Below, in pieces: positions 1 through 9,697 of a stretch of DNA of 64,000 bases. Source of the DNA: Eurosta solidaginis (Eukaryota > Arthropoda > Insecta > Diptera > Tephritidae). The position numbers were made by a program, and so were the translations under genes. Numbering within the stretch: position 1 is the first letter of the stretch; each line of letters opens with the position of its first letter. The stretch lies in assembly GCF_040869045.1 (NCBI RefSeq), contig NC_090323.1, positions 155,392,426 through 155,456,425 on the forward strand, read 5' to 3'. The notes under the pieces were generated by a model, which saw nothing but the letters and a program-made list of their open reading frames with translations, was not told the origin of the DNA and made no database searches.

Positions 1-2115
1 CGCCATCATTTGTGCATGGTTTTCGTGATCCGTCCGGGATCCCGTCGGGGTCATTTCGGGATCATATGGGGTCACTTTTGGCATCATTTCTGGATGGTTT
101 TCGGGATCCTTCCGGGATCCCGTCGGGGTCATTTCGGAACTAATTCGGCATCATTTGGGGTACCTTCTGGCATCATTTCTAAATGGTTTTCGGGATCTGT
201 GAGGAATCCCGTCGGGGCCATTTTAGGACTTTTTCGGGATCATTTGGGGTACCTTCCGGCATCATTTCTAGATGGTTTTCGGTATCCGTCCGGGATCCCG
301 TCGGGATCATTTCGGGACTTTTTCGGGATCATTTGAGGTCCCTTCCGGCATCATTTCTGGATGGTTTTCGGGATTCGTCCGGGACCCGTCGGGGTCATTT
401 TAGGACTTTTTCGGGATCTTTTCTGGATGGTTTACGGGATCCGTCCAGGATCCCTTAAGGGTCATTTTGGGACTATTAGGTGATCATTTGAGGACCTTTC
501 CGGCATCACTTCTGCATGATTTTCGGTATCCGTTAGGGATCCCGTCGAATCATTGCGGGACTTTTTCGGAATCATTTGGGGTCCCTTCCGGCATCATTTC
601 TGGATGGTTTTCGGGATTTGTCGGGGTTATTTTGGGACCTTTTCGGGGCTAATACGGGATCACTTGGGGATTCTCTAGGGGTCGTTTCGTGACTTTTTCT
701 GTAATATTTCGGGATCGTTTGGGGACCCTTCTGGCATAATTTCTTGATGGTTTGCCGGATCTATCAGGGTCATTTCGGGCCATTTTGGGATCATTTGGGG
801 ACCCTTCCGAGATCATTTCTGAATCCGTCCGGGATGCCGTATTAGCCATTTCGGGATTTTTTGTTACTTTTCCGGGATAGTTTTTGGACCCTTCCGGGAT
901 AATTTCTGGATCTGTGCGGGATCCCATCTGGGTCATTTCCGGACTATTTCGGGATCATTTTGGGATCCTTCCGGAATCATTTATGTATGGTTTTCGCGAT
1001 CTGTCGTGGATTCCGTCCGGGATCCCGTCGGGGTCATTTCGGGACTTTTTCTCGACTCATACGGGATTATTTGGGGACCCTTTCGACATCATCTCTAGAT
1101 AGTTTACGGGGTCCCTCCGGGATCCGGACGGGGTCATTTCGGGACTATTTCGGGATCATTTGGGGTACCTACGGGCATCATTTCTGAATGGTTTTCGGTA
1201 TCCGTCCGGGATCTCGGCGGGGTCATTTGGGGACTATTTGGGGATCATTTGGGGTACCTACCGGCATCATTTCTGGATGATTTCCCGTATCATTTCAGAA
1301 TCCCGTCGGAACCAATGCGGGACTTTTTCGGAATCATTTGGGATCCCATCCGGCATCATTTCTGGATGGTTTTCGGGATTTGTCCGGGATCCCGTCGGGG
1401 TTATTTCGGGATCATTTGGTGATCCTCTAGGGGTCGTTTCGTGACTTTTTCTGTATTATTTCGGGATCATTTGGGGACCCTTCCGGCATAATTTCTTGAT
1501 GGTTTGCCGGATCCATCAGGGTCATTTCGGGACCATTCTGGGATCATTTGGGGACCCTTCCGAGATCATTTCTGGATCCGTCCGGGATGCCGTAGGAGCC
1601 ATTTCGGGATTTTTTGTCACTTTTCCGGGATAGTTTTTGGACCCTTCCGGGATAATATCTGGATCTGTGCGGGATCCCATCTGGGTCATTTCCGGTCTAT
1701 TTCGGGATCATTTTGGGATCCTTTCGGAATCATTTCTGTATGGTTTTCGTGATCCGTCATGGATTCCCTCGGAGCCATTTCTGAACTTTTTCTGGAGTAT
1801 GTCGGGATAATTTAGGGACTCTTCCTGGATATTTTCTGGATGGTTTTTCAGATCTGCCCGGGAGCCCGTCAGGGTCATTTTGGAACCTTTTCGGGATCAT
1901 TTTGGAACACCTTCAGGGATCATTTCTGTGTGGTTCCCTGGATACGTCTAGAATCGTGTCGTTGTCATTTCGCGTTTTTTTAGACTATTCCGGGAACTTT
2001 TGGGGACCCTTTCGTGGCATTTCTGGATGGTTTTCGGGATCCGTCCGCGATAGCGTGGGGGTCATTTCGTAACTTTTTTTGGATAATTTCGGGATCATTT
2101 GGGATCCTATTAGGT
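1..2115 (+). repeat. 89-bp minisatellite array of Hel89 copy A
   Basis: The landmark TGGATGGTTTTCGGGAT recurs about every 89-90 bp (near 91, 180, 269 and 359). Each unit is built of shorter GGGATC / TCATTTCGGGA / CATTTGGGG modules and contains the palindrome CGGGATCCCG. Units here are diverged from one another, unlike the homogeneous block in copy G. Open frames across it reflect repeat composition. Confidence 0.9.
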
Positions 2116-2274
2116 TATCAGCTCATTTAGTTCTTTTTTTTTTGCTCAATTACAAAAATAAAATGCATTAGACAGAAAACTAAATTTTAAACAGATAACT
2201 TGATAAGCAGGCTAACGCGAATAGCCCATATATTTAAATTTCTCCTTGCGGACGGGGCCGCGGGTAAAGGCTAG
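1..2274 (+). mobile_element. Hel89 copy A (3' part of a non-autonomous Helitron-like element)
   Basis: The 5' end lies outside the window. What is seen is the 89-bp array, then a conserved ~150 bp tail with a run of T, then a GC-rich segment (2244-2270) where CCTT/AAGG and GCGG/CCGC can pair as an imperfect hairpin, then CTAG at 2271-2274 followed by T. Hairpin plus CTRR before a host T is the classical Helitron 3' end. It directly abuts the 5' region of copy B, so copy A probably inserted into the AT-rich 5' end of B. It is almost identical, in reverse, to copy F. No protein-coding capacity is recognised. Confidence 0.75.
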
Positions 2275-3005
2275 TATATTATAAATGGGAAAGTTTGGAT
2301 GTTTGGATGTTTGTCCAGACGTTTGTTTTTGTAACTCAATCACGCAAGAACGGCTGGACGGATTTAGATGAAACTTGGCACACATATAGCCAATAGTCTA
2401 GAAGGATCTACTAACTATATTTTTTTGAAAAGAGGAGAAGTCCCCGCCCCCTAGGAACAGTTATAATTTAATTATTGTATTTTTTCGTCTTTGTGACTGA
2501 ATCACGCCACAACGGCATCATGGATGTTGATGAAATTTAATAGAGATAATAGTCTACTGGCGAAATTTTTTTCGAACATGGAAAGGGGGGAGGGTGTCCC
2601 ACGACCCCTTCGAATAATTACTTTTTAACAATTTTTACACATTATAACTTTACGTATACTGACCTTCACCAATATTACAAACTCAATGGGTGAAATAAGT
2701 CGTGGGCTTACAAAGTGAGCAGTGATACACCCTCCCCTACCTTTCCCCCTCTCGTGCAAAATCTATAAATTGTTATAACTCAATGTAAATTTTCTCCTAA
2801 ATCAATCATTTTTGGTGTCTGGCTCATACAGATCGAGATCTAAACAATTTCGGAAAACCGGTCAGTGGTACTCTCCTCTTCCCGCCATCCACCCTCCTTC
2901 AATTGTTTTTATTAGCACGCTTTTATTACCTTCACCTGTATGTTTCTTTGTAACTCTTCGTTCGCCTCAACGCGCTTGCTGCCGTATTAACATGGTTTTA
3001 TAATT

Positions 3006-3033
3006 CACCCTTATTGCCAATGTCGTCGTCGTC
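3006..3033 (+). repeat. Harbinger left terminal inverted repeat
   Basis: Starts CACCCTTATTGCCAATG and runs into a GTCGTC tract. It pairs with 5886-5913 at 24 of 28 positions. The preceding ATT (3003-3005) is the target duplication. Confidence 0.88.
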
Positions 3034-3287
3034 ACTAAACGACGACGACTAACGACGACGTGTTAAATTCGGTATTGCCATTGTCGTTTTCGATAACTAT
3101 TGACGATTATCGACACATTTTTGATATTGGCTAAGCAAATTTGCTGTCGTCGTCGCCATCATACGACGCCATTTTCGCCGACGCTGTTTTTACTGACGAC
3201 AGAAGGAAAATTTGTAAGTAAAACATTTCTTTTTTAATTAATTAAATATACAAGCATGTAATATGCATTGTTTTTTAGATATTCAAA

Positions 3288-4277
3288 ATGAAAATAACGA
3301 GTGTGCAACAATTCGAGGTTCTTATAGCTGAGCTAGAAAAAAATCCTTGCCTAGCAAAAGGTTTCCAAAGAGGTATGGCACCAGCAAATTTTAAACAACA
3401 GTGGGAAGCGATCAGCATAAAATTAAATTCTTTGGGACCACCTTTAAGAGACAGCGACGGTTGGCAAAAAGTAATTAAAGTAATTAAATTAATAGAGAAT
3501 AGTTTTTAATCAAAATATACTCTGCAGGTATGGCGAGATTTAAAATTTAAAGTGAAGCAAAAACTGGTGAAAAATAGGGAAGAAAGCAATGCAACAGGTG
3601 GTGGCATGAATAAACAATTTACGCTAAGTCCGTTGGAAGAGGCAGTGGCCAACTTGCTGCAATTCGACAAGCAGCTGAGCCCGGAAGGGATTGTACAAGG
3701 TGTGCAGCTGCCGGTTGAGCAAACTATAGAAGCTTACGTAAATTGTGTTGTCGAGGATGATCCCGCAAATAATTTCAGATGTTCAGCTGCATCCACCGGA
3801 TTTTCCTTCCGAAGATGGCCCAAGTACTTCAGCAGTCCGAAGAAGCAGATCCCAGACTCCCGCTGCTACTAGGGTACGCAAATCCAAAAAAGAGGACAGA
3901 GACGATCTTTTAGAGAAACACAGTAGCATGCAAGAGAGGGACCTTACCGATGTCACGAACAGGCTAAATTCAATTAAGCACCCTTTACGAGATACAGCAC
4001 GGTACCAAAAAAAAAAATGCTCGCGATTGAGGAGGAAAAGCTAAAGATGCTGAAGAAAAAAGAATGTAGGGAAGTAGAACTTCATAAAAGAAATATGGTT
4101 TTAAAAGTCATAAAAATTAAAATAGCGAAAACTAAACTAAAGAATTTAGAAAAAAATAAGAAGCTGATTTTTATGTACATACATATTTTATTTTTAAGAA
4201 AATTAATTTTTTCCGTTTGTTTGATGTACATATTTTATTTTAAGTGCCTGAATTACTTTTTATTTCTAAAGAACTGA
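3288..4277 (+). CDS. Harbinger second ORF: Myb/SANT-like (Zeste-type) DNA-binding protein
   Basis: In PIF/Harbinger elements the second protein binds DNA and helps bring the transposase to the termini. Exon 1 (3288-3470) and exon 2 (from 3528) join across a 57-bp GT-AG intron containing a stop. Together they give the Myb_DNA-bind_5 pattern: a helix with LEKNP, then FKQQWEAIS, then LNSLGPP, then WQKVWRDLK, an aromatic-spaced three-helix fold. The frame then shifts near 3738-3786. This fits either a 49-bp GT-AG intron (3738-3786) or a one-base indel. Next come a Ser/Arg-rich linker and a Lys/Glu-rich coiled-coil-like tail, reached after a second shift at an A11 run (4007-4017), which may be an assembly error or a real lesion. 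The last ~40 codons look non-coding, so the true end is uncertain. A polyadenylation signal AATAAA lies at 4339-4344. The DNA-binding call is firm; the exact gene model is not. Confidence 0.7.
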
Positions 4278-4371
4278 ACTATTTTTGTTTTGTGATATTA
4301 GTTATTAAGACGACTGAATTTAATGCATATATGTACACAATAAAAAATGAACTGAAATTTTCAGTCTGAAA

Positions 4372-5651
4372 CTATACAAAGCTGGTTTTGATTTGCTCTC
4401 TAATTTGTGATGCTTCCATATTCGCGATATTTTCTACATCATCAATATTTTCACAATTCTCTAAGTTCTGCTCTTGACTGTGTACATCCTCGTTTGCAGA
4501 GCGAGAACTAAAATCAATGCATATGTTGTGAAGTGCTGCACATACATTAGCAATTTGCGTGGCTTTAGATGGCGTATAGTGAAGTTGACGTGCAGCTAGC
4601 AAACAGCGAAAACGGTTTTTTAGTACGCCAATAGTACGTTCAATTATATTTCTAGCTTTGGCGTGCTTGGTATTGTAAATAGCGTCGGGACTTCCTTCTG
4701 TTGTGCTTCGATACGGTGTCATAATAAATTGTTCTAGAGGATAGCCCACATCGCCTACAAATATAAAAAAGTTTATATAACTTTTACATGATTTAAATTG
4801 TGTGTAATTGGTTTTTACCTAAAAGCCAGAAGTTACGCTCTCCAGCCTCGTATCGTTCTCGCAGAATTCTTCTAGCATGGCTAATGTTCCATATGAGGGA
4901 ATCATGGCCCGAACCCGCATGCCTAGCATCCATATACCTTATTCGCAACTTATGATCACAAATCTGTTAAATTGTTTGTTAAAAATTATTATTTAGCCGA
5001 TTAAAAGTTTATCTGTTCTTACAATCATGGCATTTAAACTACAAAATCCCTTTCTATTGTAGTATAGATGCTGGTCTTGTTTTCTAGGAGCCAACATTTT
5101 TATATGAATTCCATCGACGCAGCCAATAACTCCTGGAAAGCCAGTTTTTTCGAAAAAATACTCCTTACATTCTGTGTATTCAGCCTCTGTCATGTGAAAT
5201 TTTATCCAAAGAGGACATATAACGGATTCCAAAACGTCGAGTGTTTCAGCAAGTACAGCACTAACGGATGGCTGGGAAAGTCCAAGATGGAAATCATTTC
5301 CCACAATTAGTTGATAGGAACTTTGCCTCAAAAATCGCAACGTTGCTGCCAATTTTATGGTTTTTGAAATCGCCGTTGTCCTGATTTCGTTTCTCATATG
5401 CGGCTGAATTGTTTCCAGAACATATCTGAAGGCAGCTTTATTGAGACGAAAATAGTCTTTAAATCTGAAATAAAGTAAAATATTTCCAGCTGAAACATTA
5501 ATACATTCTAAACCCCCGAAAGTTGTTATACATACTTGTTGTCTGGCAAACGAAATACATCGGAGTTATTCCTTATTCTTTTTCTATTTAGTCTAAGCTC
5601 CTCTTTATTCTTTTCGTCACTAGAGCTCGCACTACTGTCATAAAAAAACAT
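4372..5651 (-). CDS. PIF/Harbinger transposase (HARBI1-like DDE nuclease)
   Basis: This enzyme cuts and pastes the element in the nucleus. Four exons read on the minus strand: 5651-5536, 5464-5023, 4963-4819 and 4754-4372. All three introns are GT-AG (55-71 bp) and the joined frame has no stop over 361 codons, the usual length for this family. DDE_Tnp_4 landmarks appear in order: CVDGIHIKM (first catalytic Asp), ICDHKLRIRYMDAR and GSGHDS (second Asp), FWLLGDVGYPL, then ERTIGVLKNRFRCL (catalytic Glu), then LHNIC. The start ATG at 5651 is followed by an acidic Ser-rich stretch, then a helical region before the catalytic core. No lesion is seen, so the copy may be active or recently so. It converges with the Myb-like gene. 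Intron borders are inferred from frame and family alignment from memory, not from transcripts. Confidence 0.88.
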
Positions 5652-5885
5652 TTTTTTAAAATCTTGAAATAAAATATTTAAACAAAGCTTAAATCGCGAA
5701 AAAAGATTCAGAAATAGTATGAAATATCGAACAGCTGATCCAGAAATGGCAGAGATGGTATATTTTCCTTTCGTTTTATAGATAAACTATCGACGTCGTC
5801 TCAACAAGCTTAGCCAATACCGATTTGGTGTCGAAGTGACGACGACGTCGATACGATGTGACGTCGACTGAAAAACGACGACGAT

Positions 5886-5913
5886 GTCGACGACGACAAT
5901 GACAGTAAGGGTG
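5886..5913 (-). repeat. Harbinger right terminal inverted repeat
   Basis: Read on the minus strand it starts CACCCTTACTGTCATTG and continues GTCGTC, matching the left end with four mismatches. It is followed by ATT (5914-5916), the second copy of the target duplication. Confidence 0.88.
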
Positions 5914-5945
5914 ATTATCTTCACCCTATTTGTAATCGCGTTTGG

Positions 5946-6500
5946 GTCATATCGAGACCCTTCCGGGATCATTTCTGAATGCTTTTCGGGATCCGTCCGC
6001 GATCCCGCCGGGGTCATTTCGGGACTTTTTCGGGACTATTTCGGGATCATTTCTGTATAGTTTCCGGGATGCGTCCGGGATGCCGTCGGGGTTATTTTAT
6101 TTTTCCGGGACTAATACGGTATCATTTTCGGACCCCTCCGGAATCATTTCTGTATGGTTTTCGCGATCCGTCGTGGATCCCCTAGGGACCCTTCCTGGAT
6201 ATTTTCTGGATGGCTTTTGATAACCGTCAGGGAGCCCGTCAGGGTCATTTCGGAACTTTTTCGGGACTATTTCGGGATCATTTTGGTACCCTTCAGGTAA
6301 CATTTCTTTGTGGTTCTCTGGATAAGTCTAGAATCGTTTCGTTGTCATTTCGGTTTTTTTTGGGACTATTCCGGGAACTTTTGGAGACCCTTCCTTGGCA
6401 TTTCTAGATGGTTTTCGGGATCTGTCCGCGATAGCGTCGTTGTCATTTCGTGGATTTTTCTGGATAATTTCGGGATCATTTGGGGATCCTATCAGGTTAT
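5946..6500 (+). repeat. Short 89-bp array of Hel89 copy B
   Basis: About six diverged units of the family minisatellite. This is the shortest array in the window, showing that array length varies roughly tenfold among copies while the flanking 5' and 3' regions keep their size. Confidence 0.85.
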
Positions 6501-6646
6501 CAGCTCATTTAGTTCTTTTTTTTTACTCAATTACAAATATAAAATGGATTAGACAGAAACATTTTTTTAAACAGATAAGCAGGCTTACGTGAATAGCCCA
6601 TATATTTAATTTTCTCCTTGCGGACGGGGCCACGGGTAAAGGCTAG

Positions 6647-7627
6647 TAATATATTAAAAGGAACCGTACAATCTTTAACCGATTTCGTTAATTTTTCTTC
6701 AAAGCAGTCCTTATAGTAAAGGCAATCTCGCTGCCGAATTTTGTTACGATAAGTTTAACGATTTTTGATTAATGATTAATATTATCTGTAAAATTTATTT
6801 TATCACAAGTGGGCGGCGCCACACCCATTTAAACAATTTTTTTTTTAATTTTTTATCAAGAGTCTCCATACAAGTCCACACGTCAAATTTCAACATTCTA
6901 GGCGTATCATTTACTAAATAATCAGGTTTTTTGTGTTTTCCAAAATGTTATAATATATATTATATATAAAAAGTGGGCGTGGTTATCATCCGATTTCGCT
7001 CATTTTCAATACAAATCTATTCTCGGTCCAGATAAGCTCGTGTACCAAATTTGGTGAAGATATCTCAATATTTACTCAAGTTATCGTGTTAACGGCCACC
7101 GTGGTGTGATGGTAGCGTGCTCCGCCTATCACACCGTATGCCCTGGGTTCAACTCCCGGGCAAAGCAACATCAAAATTTTAGAAATAAGATTTTTCAATT
7201 AGAAGAAAATTTTTCTAAGCGGGGTCGCCCCTCGGCAGTGTTTGGCAAGCACTCCGGGTGTATTTCTGCCATGAAAAGCTCTCAGTGAAAACTCATCTGC
7301 TTTGCAGATGCCGTTCGGAGTCGGCATAAAACATGTAGGTCCCGTCCGGCCAATTTGTAGGGAAAATCAAGAGGAGCACGACGCAAATTGGAAGAGAAGC
7401 TCGGCCTTAGATCTCTTCGGAGGTTATCGCGCCTTACATTTATTTTTTATTTATCGTGTTAACGGGCAGACCGACGGACGGACGGACATGATTCAATCAA
7501 ATTTTTTTTCGATACTGATGATTTTGATATATGGAAGTCTATATTTATCTTGATTCATTTATACCTGTACAATCAACCGTTATCCAATCAAAGTTATACC
7601 CTGTATACAAGTACAGCTGGGTATAAA
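6647..7627 (+). mobile_element. DINE-1/Helentron-like fragment (second subfamily), hosting a SINE
   Basis: Contains the family's degenerate 'AAGTGGGCG' blocks, GTTAACGG followed by GACGGACGG, ATTCAATCAAATTTTTTTTCG, TTTATACCTGTACAATCAACC, and an end CAGCTGGGTATAAAA. The terminus differs from Din130 copies at 33-49 kb, so it is a related subfamily. The start is truncated at the end of Hel89 copy B. It has no 130-bp repeat array and no coding region. A SINE sits inside it at about 7096-7450. Confidence 0.7.
7096..7450 (+). mobile_element. tRNA-derived SINE, copy 1
   Basis: The head carries RNA polymerase III box A (TGGTGTGATGG, 7102-7112) and box B (GGTTCAACTCC, 7146-7156) with tRNA-like spacing. 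GTGG..GGTAG..TGCTC..GGGTTC resembles a tRNA-Gly head by eye. The body is tRNA-unrelated and the 3' end is T/A-rich. It is flanked by a perfect 15-bp duplication (TTATCGTGTTAACGG at 7081-7095 and 7451-7465), evidence of LINE-machinery insertion into the DINE-like element. It lacks the folding expected of a true tRNA gene. A second copy is at 10,970-11,336. Confidence 0.85.
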
Positions 7628-7802
7628 AATGGGTGGGTACTTTGGGTGAGGCTGCAAAGTTTCACGTTTTTTGTGGTTTTCATGAAATAGCTTTGACCAT
7701 GAATCACTTATCTCAATAATATATCCCGTGAACTCAAGTATTTGATGAAATTGGAAGCTTCTAGCCATTAAAAAGGGGGCAGAAATGACAGTTTATATGG
7801 GA
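7628..7802. other. Unassigned spacer
   Basis: About 175 bp between the DINE-like end and Hel89 copy C. I see no gene, repeat family or regulatory site. Confidence 0.5.
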
Positions 7803-9697
7803 CTAGCCTTTTCCCGCGGCCCCGTCCGCAAGGAGAAATTTAAATATATGGGCTATTCGCGTTAGCCTGCTTATCAAGTTATCTGTTTAAAATTTTGTTT
7901 TCTGTCTAATGCATTTTATTTTTGTAATTGAGTAAAAAAAAAGAACTAAATGAGCTGATAACCTGATAGGATCCCAAATGATCCCGAAATTATCCAGAAA
8001 AAGCTACGCGTTATCGCGGACGGATCCCGAAAACCATCCAGAAATGCCCCGAAGGGGTCTCCAAAAGTTCCCGGAATAGTCCCAAAAAAACCAGAAATGA
8101 CAACGACACGATTCTAGACGTATCCAGAGAACCACACAGAAATGATCCCTGAAGGTGTTCCAAAATGATACCGAAAAGGTTCCGAAATGACCATGACGGG
8201 CTCCCGAGCGGATCTCAAATACCATCCAGAAATGACCCAGATGGGATCCCGCACAGATCCAGAAATGATCCCGGAATGGTCCAACAACTATCCCGAAAAA
8301 GTAACAAAAAATCCCGAAATGGCTCCTACGGCATCCCGGACGGATCCAGAAATGATCTCGGAAGGGTCCCCAAATGATCCCAAAATGGTCCAGAAATGAC
8401 CCTGATGGATCCGGCAAACCATCCAGAAATGATGCCGAGAGGGTCCCCAAATGATCCCGTATTAGTCACGAAAAAGTCCCGAAATGACCACGACGGGATG
8501 CCGGACGAATTCCGAAGACCATCCAGAAATGATGCCTAAAGGGACCCAAAATAACCCCGAAAAAGTCCCGTAATGATCCCGGCAACCATCAAGAATTTAT
8601 CTCTCGAAGGTACGCAAATGATCCCGAAAGTACCCCGACGGTATCCCGGACGGATCCCGAAAACCATCCAGAAATGATGCCGGAAGGGTCCCCAAATGAT
8701 CGCAAAATAATCCCGAAATGATTACGGAATAGTCCCGAAAATGTCCCAAAATAACCCGGACGGATCCCGAAAACTATACAGAAATGATCCCGGAAGGGTC
8801 CCAAAATGATCCCGAAATAGTCCCGAAAAAGTCCTGAAATTACCCCGGCGGGATCCCGGACCGATCCCGAAAACCATCCAGAAATGATCCCGGAAGGGTC
8901 TCCATATGAGGTGAAGCTAATGATAAAACCATGTTAATAAGGCAGCAGGCGCAGGAGCGAATGAAAAGTTACATAGAAACGTACAGGTAAAGTTAATAAA
9001 AGCATGCTAATAAAAACAATTGAAGGAGGGCGGATGGCGGGGGTAAAAGGAGAGGACCACTGATCGTTCCTCCAAAATTGTCTAGATCTCGATCTGTATG
9101 TGCCAGATACCAAAAACTATTGATTTAGGAGAAAATTTATATTGAGTTATAACAATTTATAGATTTTACACCAGAGTGGGAGATAAAGGGGGGTAGGGGC
9201 GGAGGGTGTCACTGCTTACTTTGTAAGTCCTCGACTTATTTGACCCCTTGAGTCTGTGATATTGGTGAAGGCCAGTATACGTAAAGTTATAATGTGTAAA
9301 AATTATTAAAAAGTAATTGCTCGAAGAGGTCGTGGGACCCCCACCCCTCTTTCCATGTGCGAAAAAAATTTCGCTAGTAGACAGACTATTGTCTGTGTCC
9401 CATATTTCACCAAAATCCGTGTAGCCATTCTGGCGTGATTCAGTCGCAAAGACGAAAAAATATAATAATTAAATTATAACTGTTCCTAGGGGGCGGGGAC
9501 CACGCCCCTTTTCAAAAATATATAGCTAGTAGATCCTTCTAGACTATTGGCTATACGTGTGCAAAATTTCATCCAAATCAGTCCAGCCGTTCTTGCGTGA
9601 TTGAGTCACAAAGACAAACGTCTGGACAAACATCCAAACATCCAAACATCCAAACATCTAAACATCCAAACATCCAAATTCCCATTTATAATATATA
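7803..9697 (-). mobile_element. Hel89 copy C
   Basis: Read on the minus strand: 5' region (9697 to ~8915) with several TTTGGATG units (~9627-9676), a short array (~8915-7965), the conserved tail, and CTAG at 7806-7803 followed by T. The 5' terminus begins TATATATTATAAATGGG, exactly what remains of the family start after its first five bases TCTAA. A canonical Helitron (9698 onward) occupies that position, so the missing five bases were separated by its insertion. Confidence 0.8.
7965..8915 (-). repeat. 89-bp array of Hel89 copy C
   Basis: About ten to eleven diverged units. The landmark CCATCCAGAAATGATGCC on the plus strand marks the units. There is no coding evidence beyond repeat-driven open frames. 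Confidence 0.85.

Larger units (their letters stand above)
3006..5913. mobile_element. PIF/Harbinger DNA transposon, complete, with TIRs and two genes
   Basis: The ends are inverted repeats beginning CACCCTTA (3006-3033 and 5886-5913, 24 of 28 positions matching). ATT is duplicated on both sides (3003-3005 and 5914-5916). The empty site is visible in the sister Hel89 copies as ATAATTAGCTTCAC. Subterminal DNA is rich in GACGAC/GTCGTC on both sides. Inside are a Myb/SANT-like gene on the plus strand and a DDE transposase on the minus strand, converging with 3' ends about 95 bp apart. This two-gene layout is the known PIF/Harbinger organisation. The 3-bp duplication fits the superfamily, although ATT differs from the usual TWA. 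Confidence 0.9.
2275..6646 (+). mobile_element. Hel89 copy B, interrupted by a Harbinger transposon
   Basis: The 5' region starts TATATTATAAATGGGAAAG just after the CTAG of copy A, so its first bases were displaced. The 5' region runs to 3005, is interrupted by a PIF/Harbinger element (3006-5913), resumes at 5914 and passes into a short array (about 5946-6500). It ends with the conserved tail and CTAG at 6643-6646 before T. Removing the Harbinger element and one ATT restores the continuous sequence seen in copies D, E and G. The 5' region contains two diverged ~165 bp units, each with an 'ATCACGC..AACGGC..GATG-AA' core. No coding gene belongs to Hel89 itself. Confidence 0.75.

Noticed and set aside
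7096..7170. A functional tRNA gene
   Set aside because: Pol III boxes are present but the arms do not pair as a tRNA. The sequence continues into a SINE body, has a target duplication, and recurs elsewhere.
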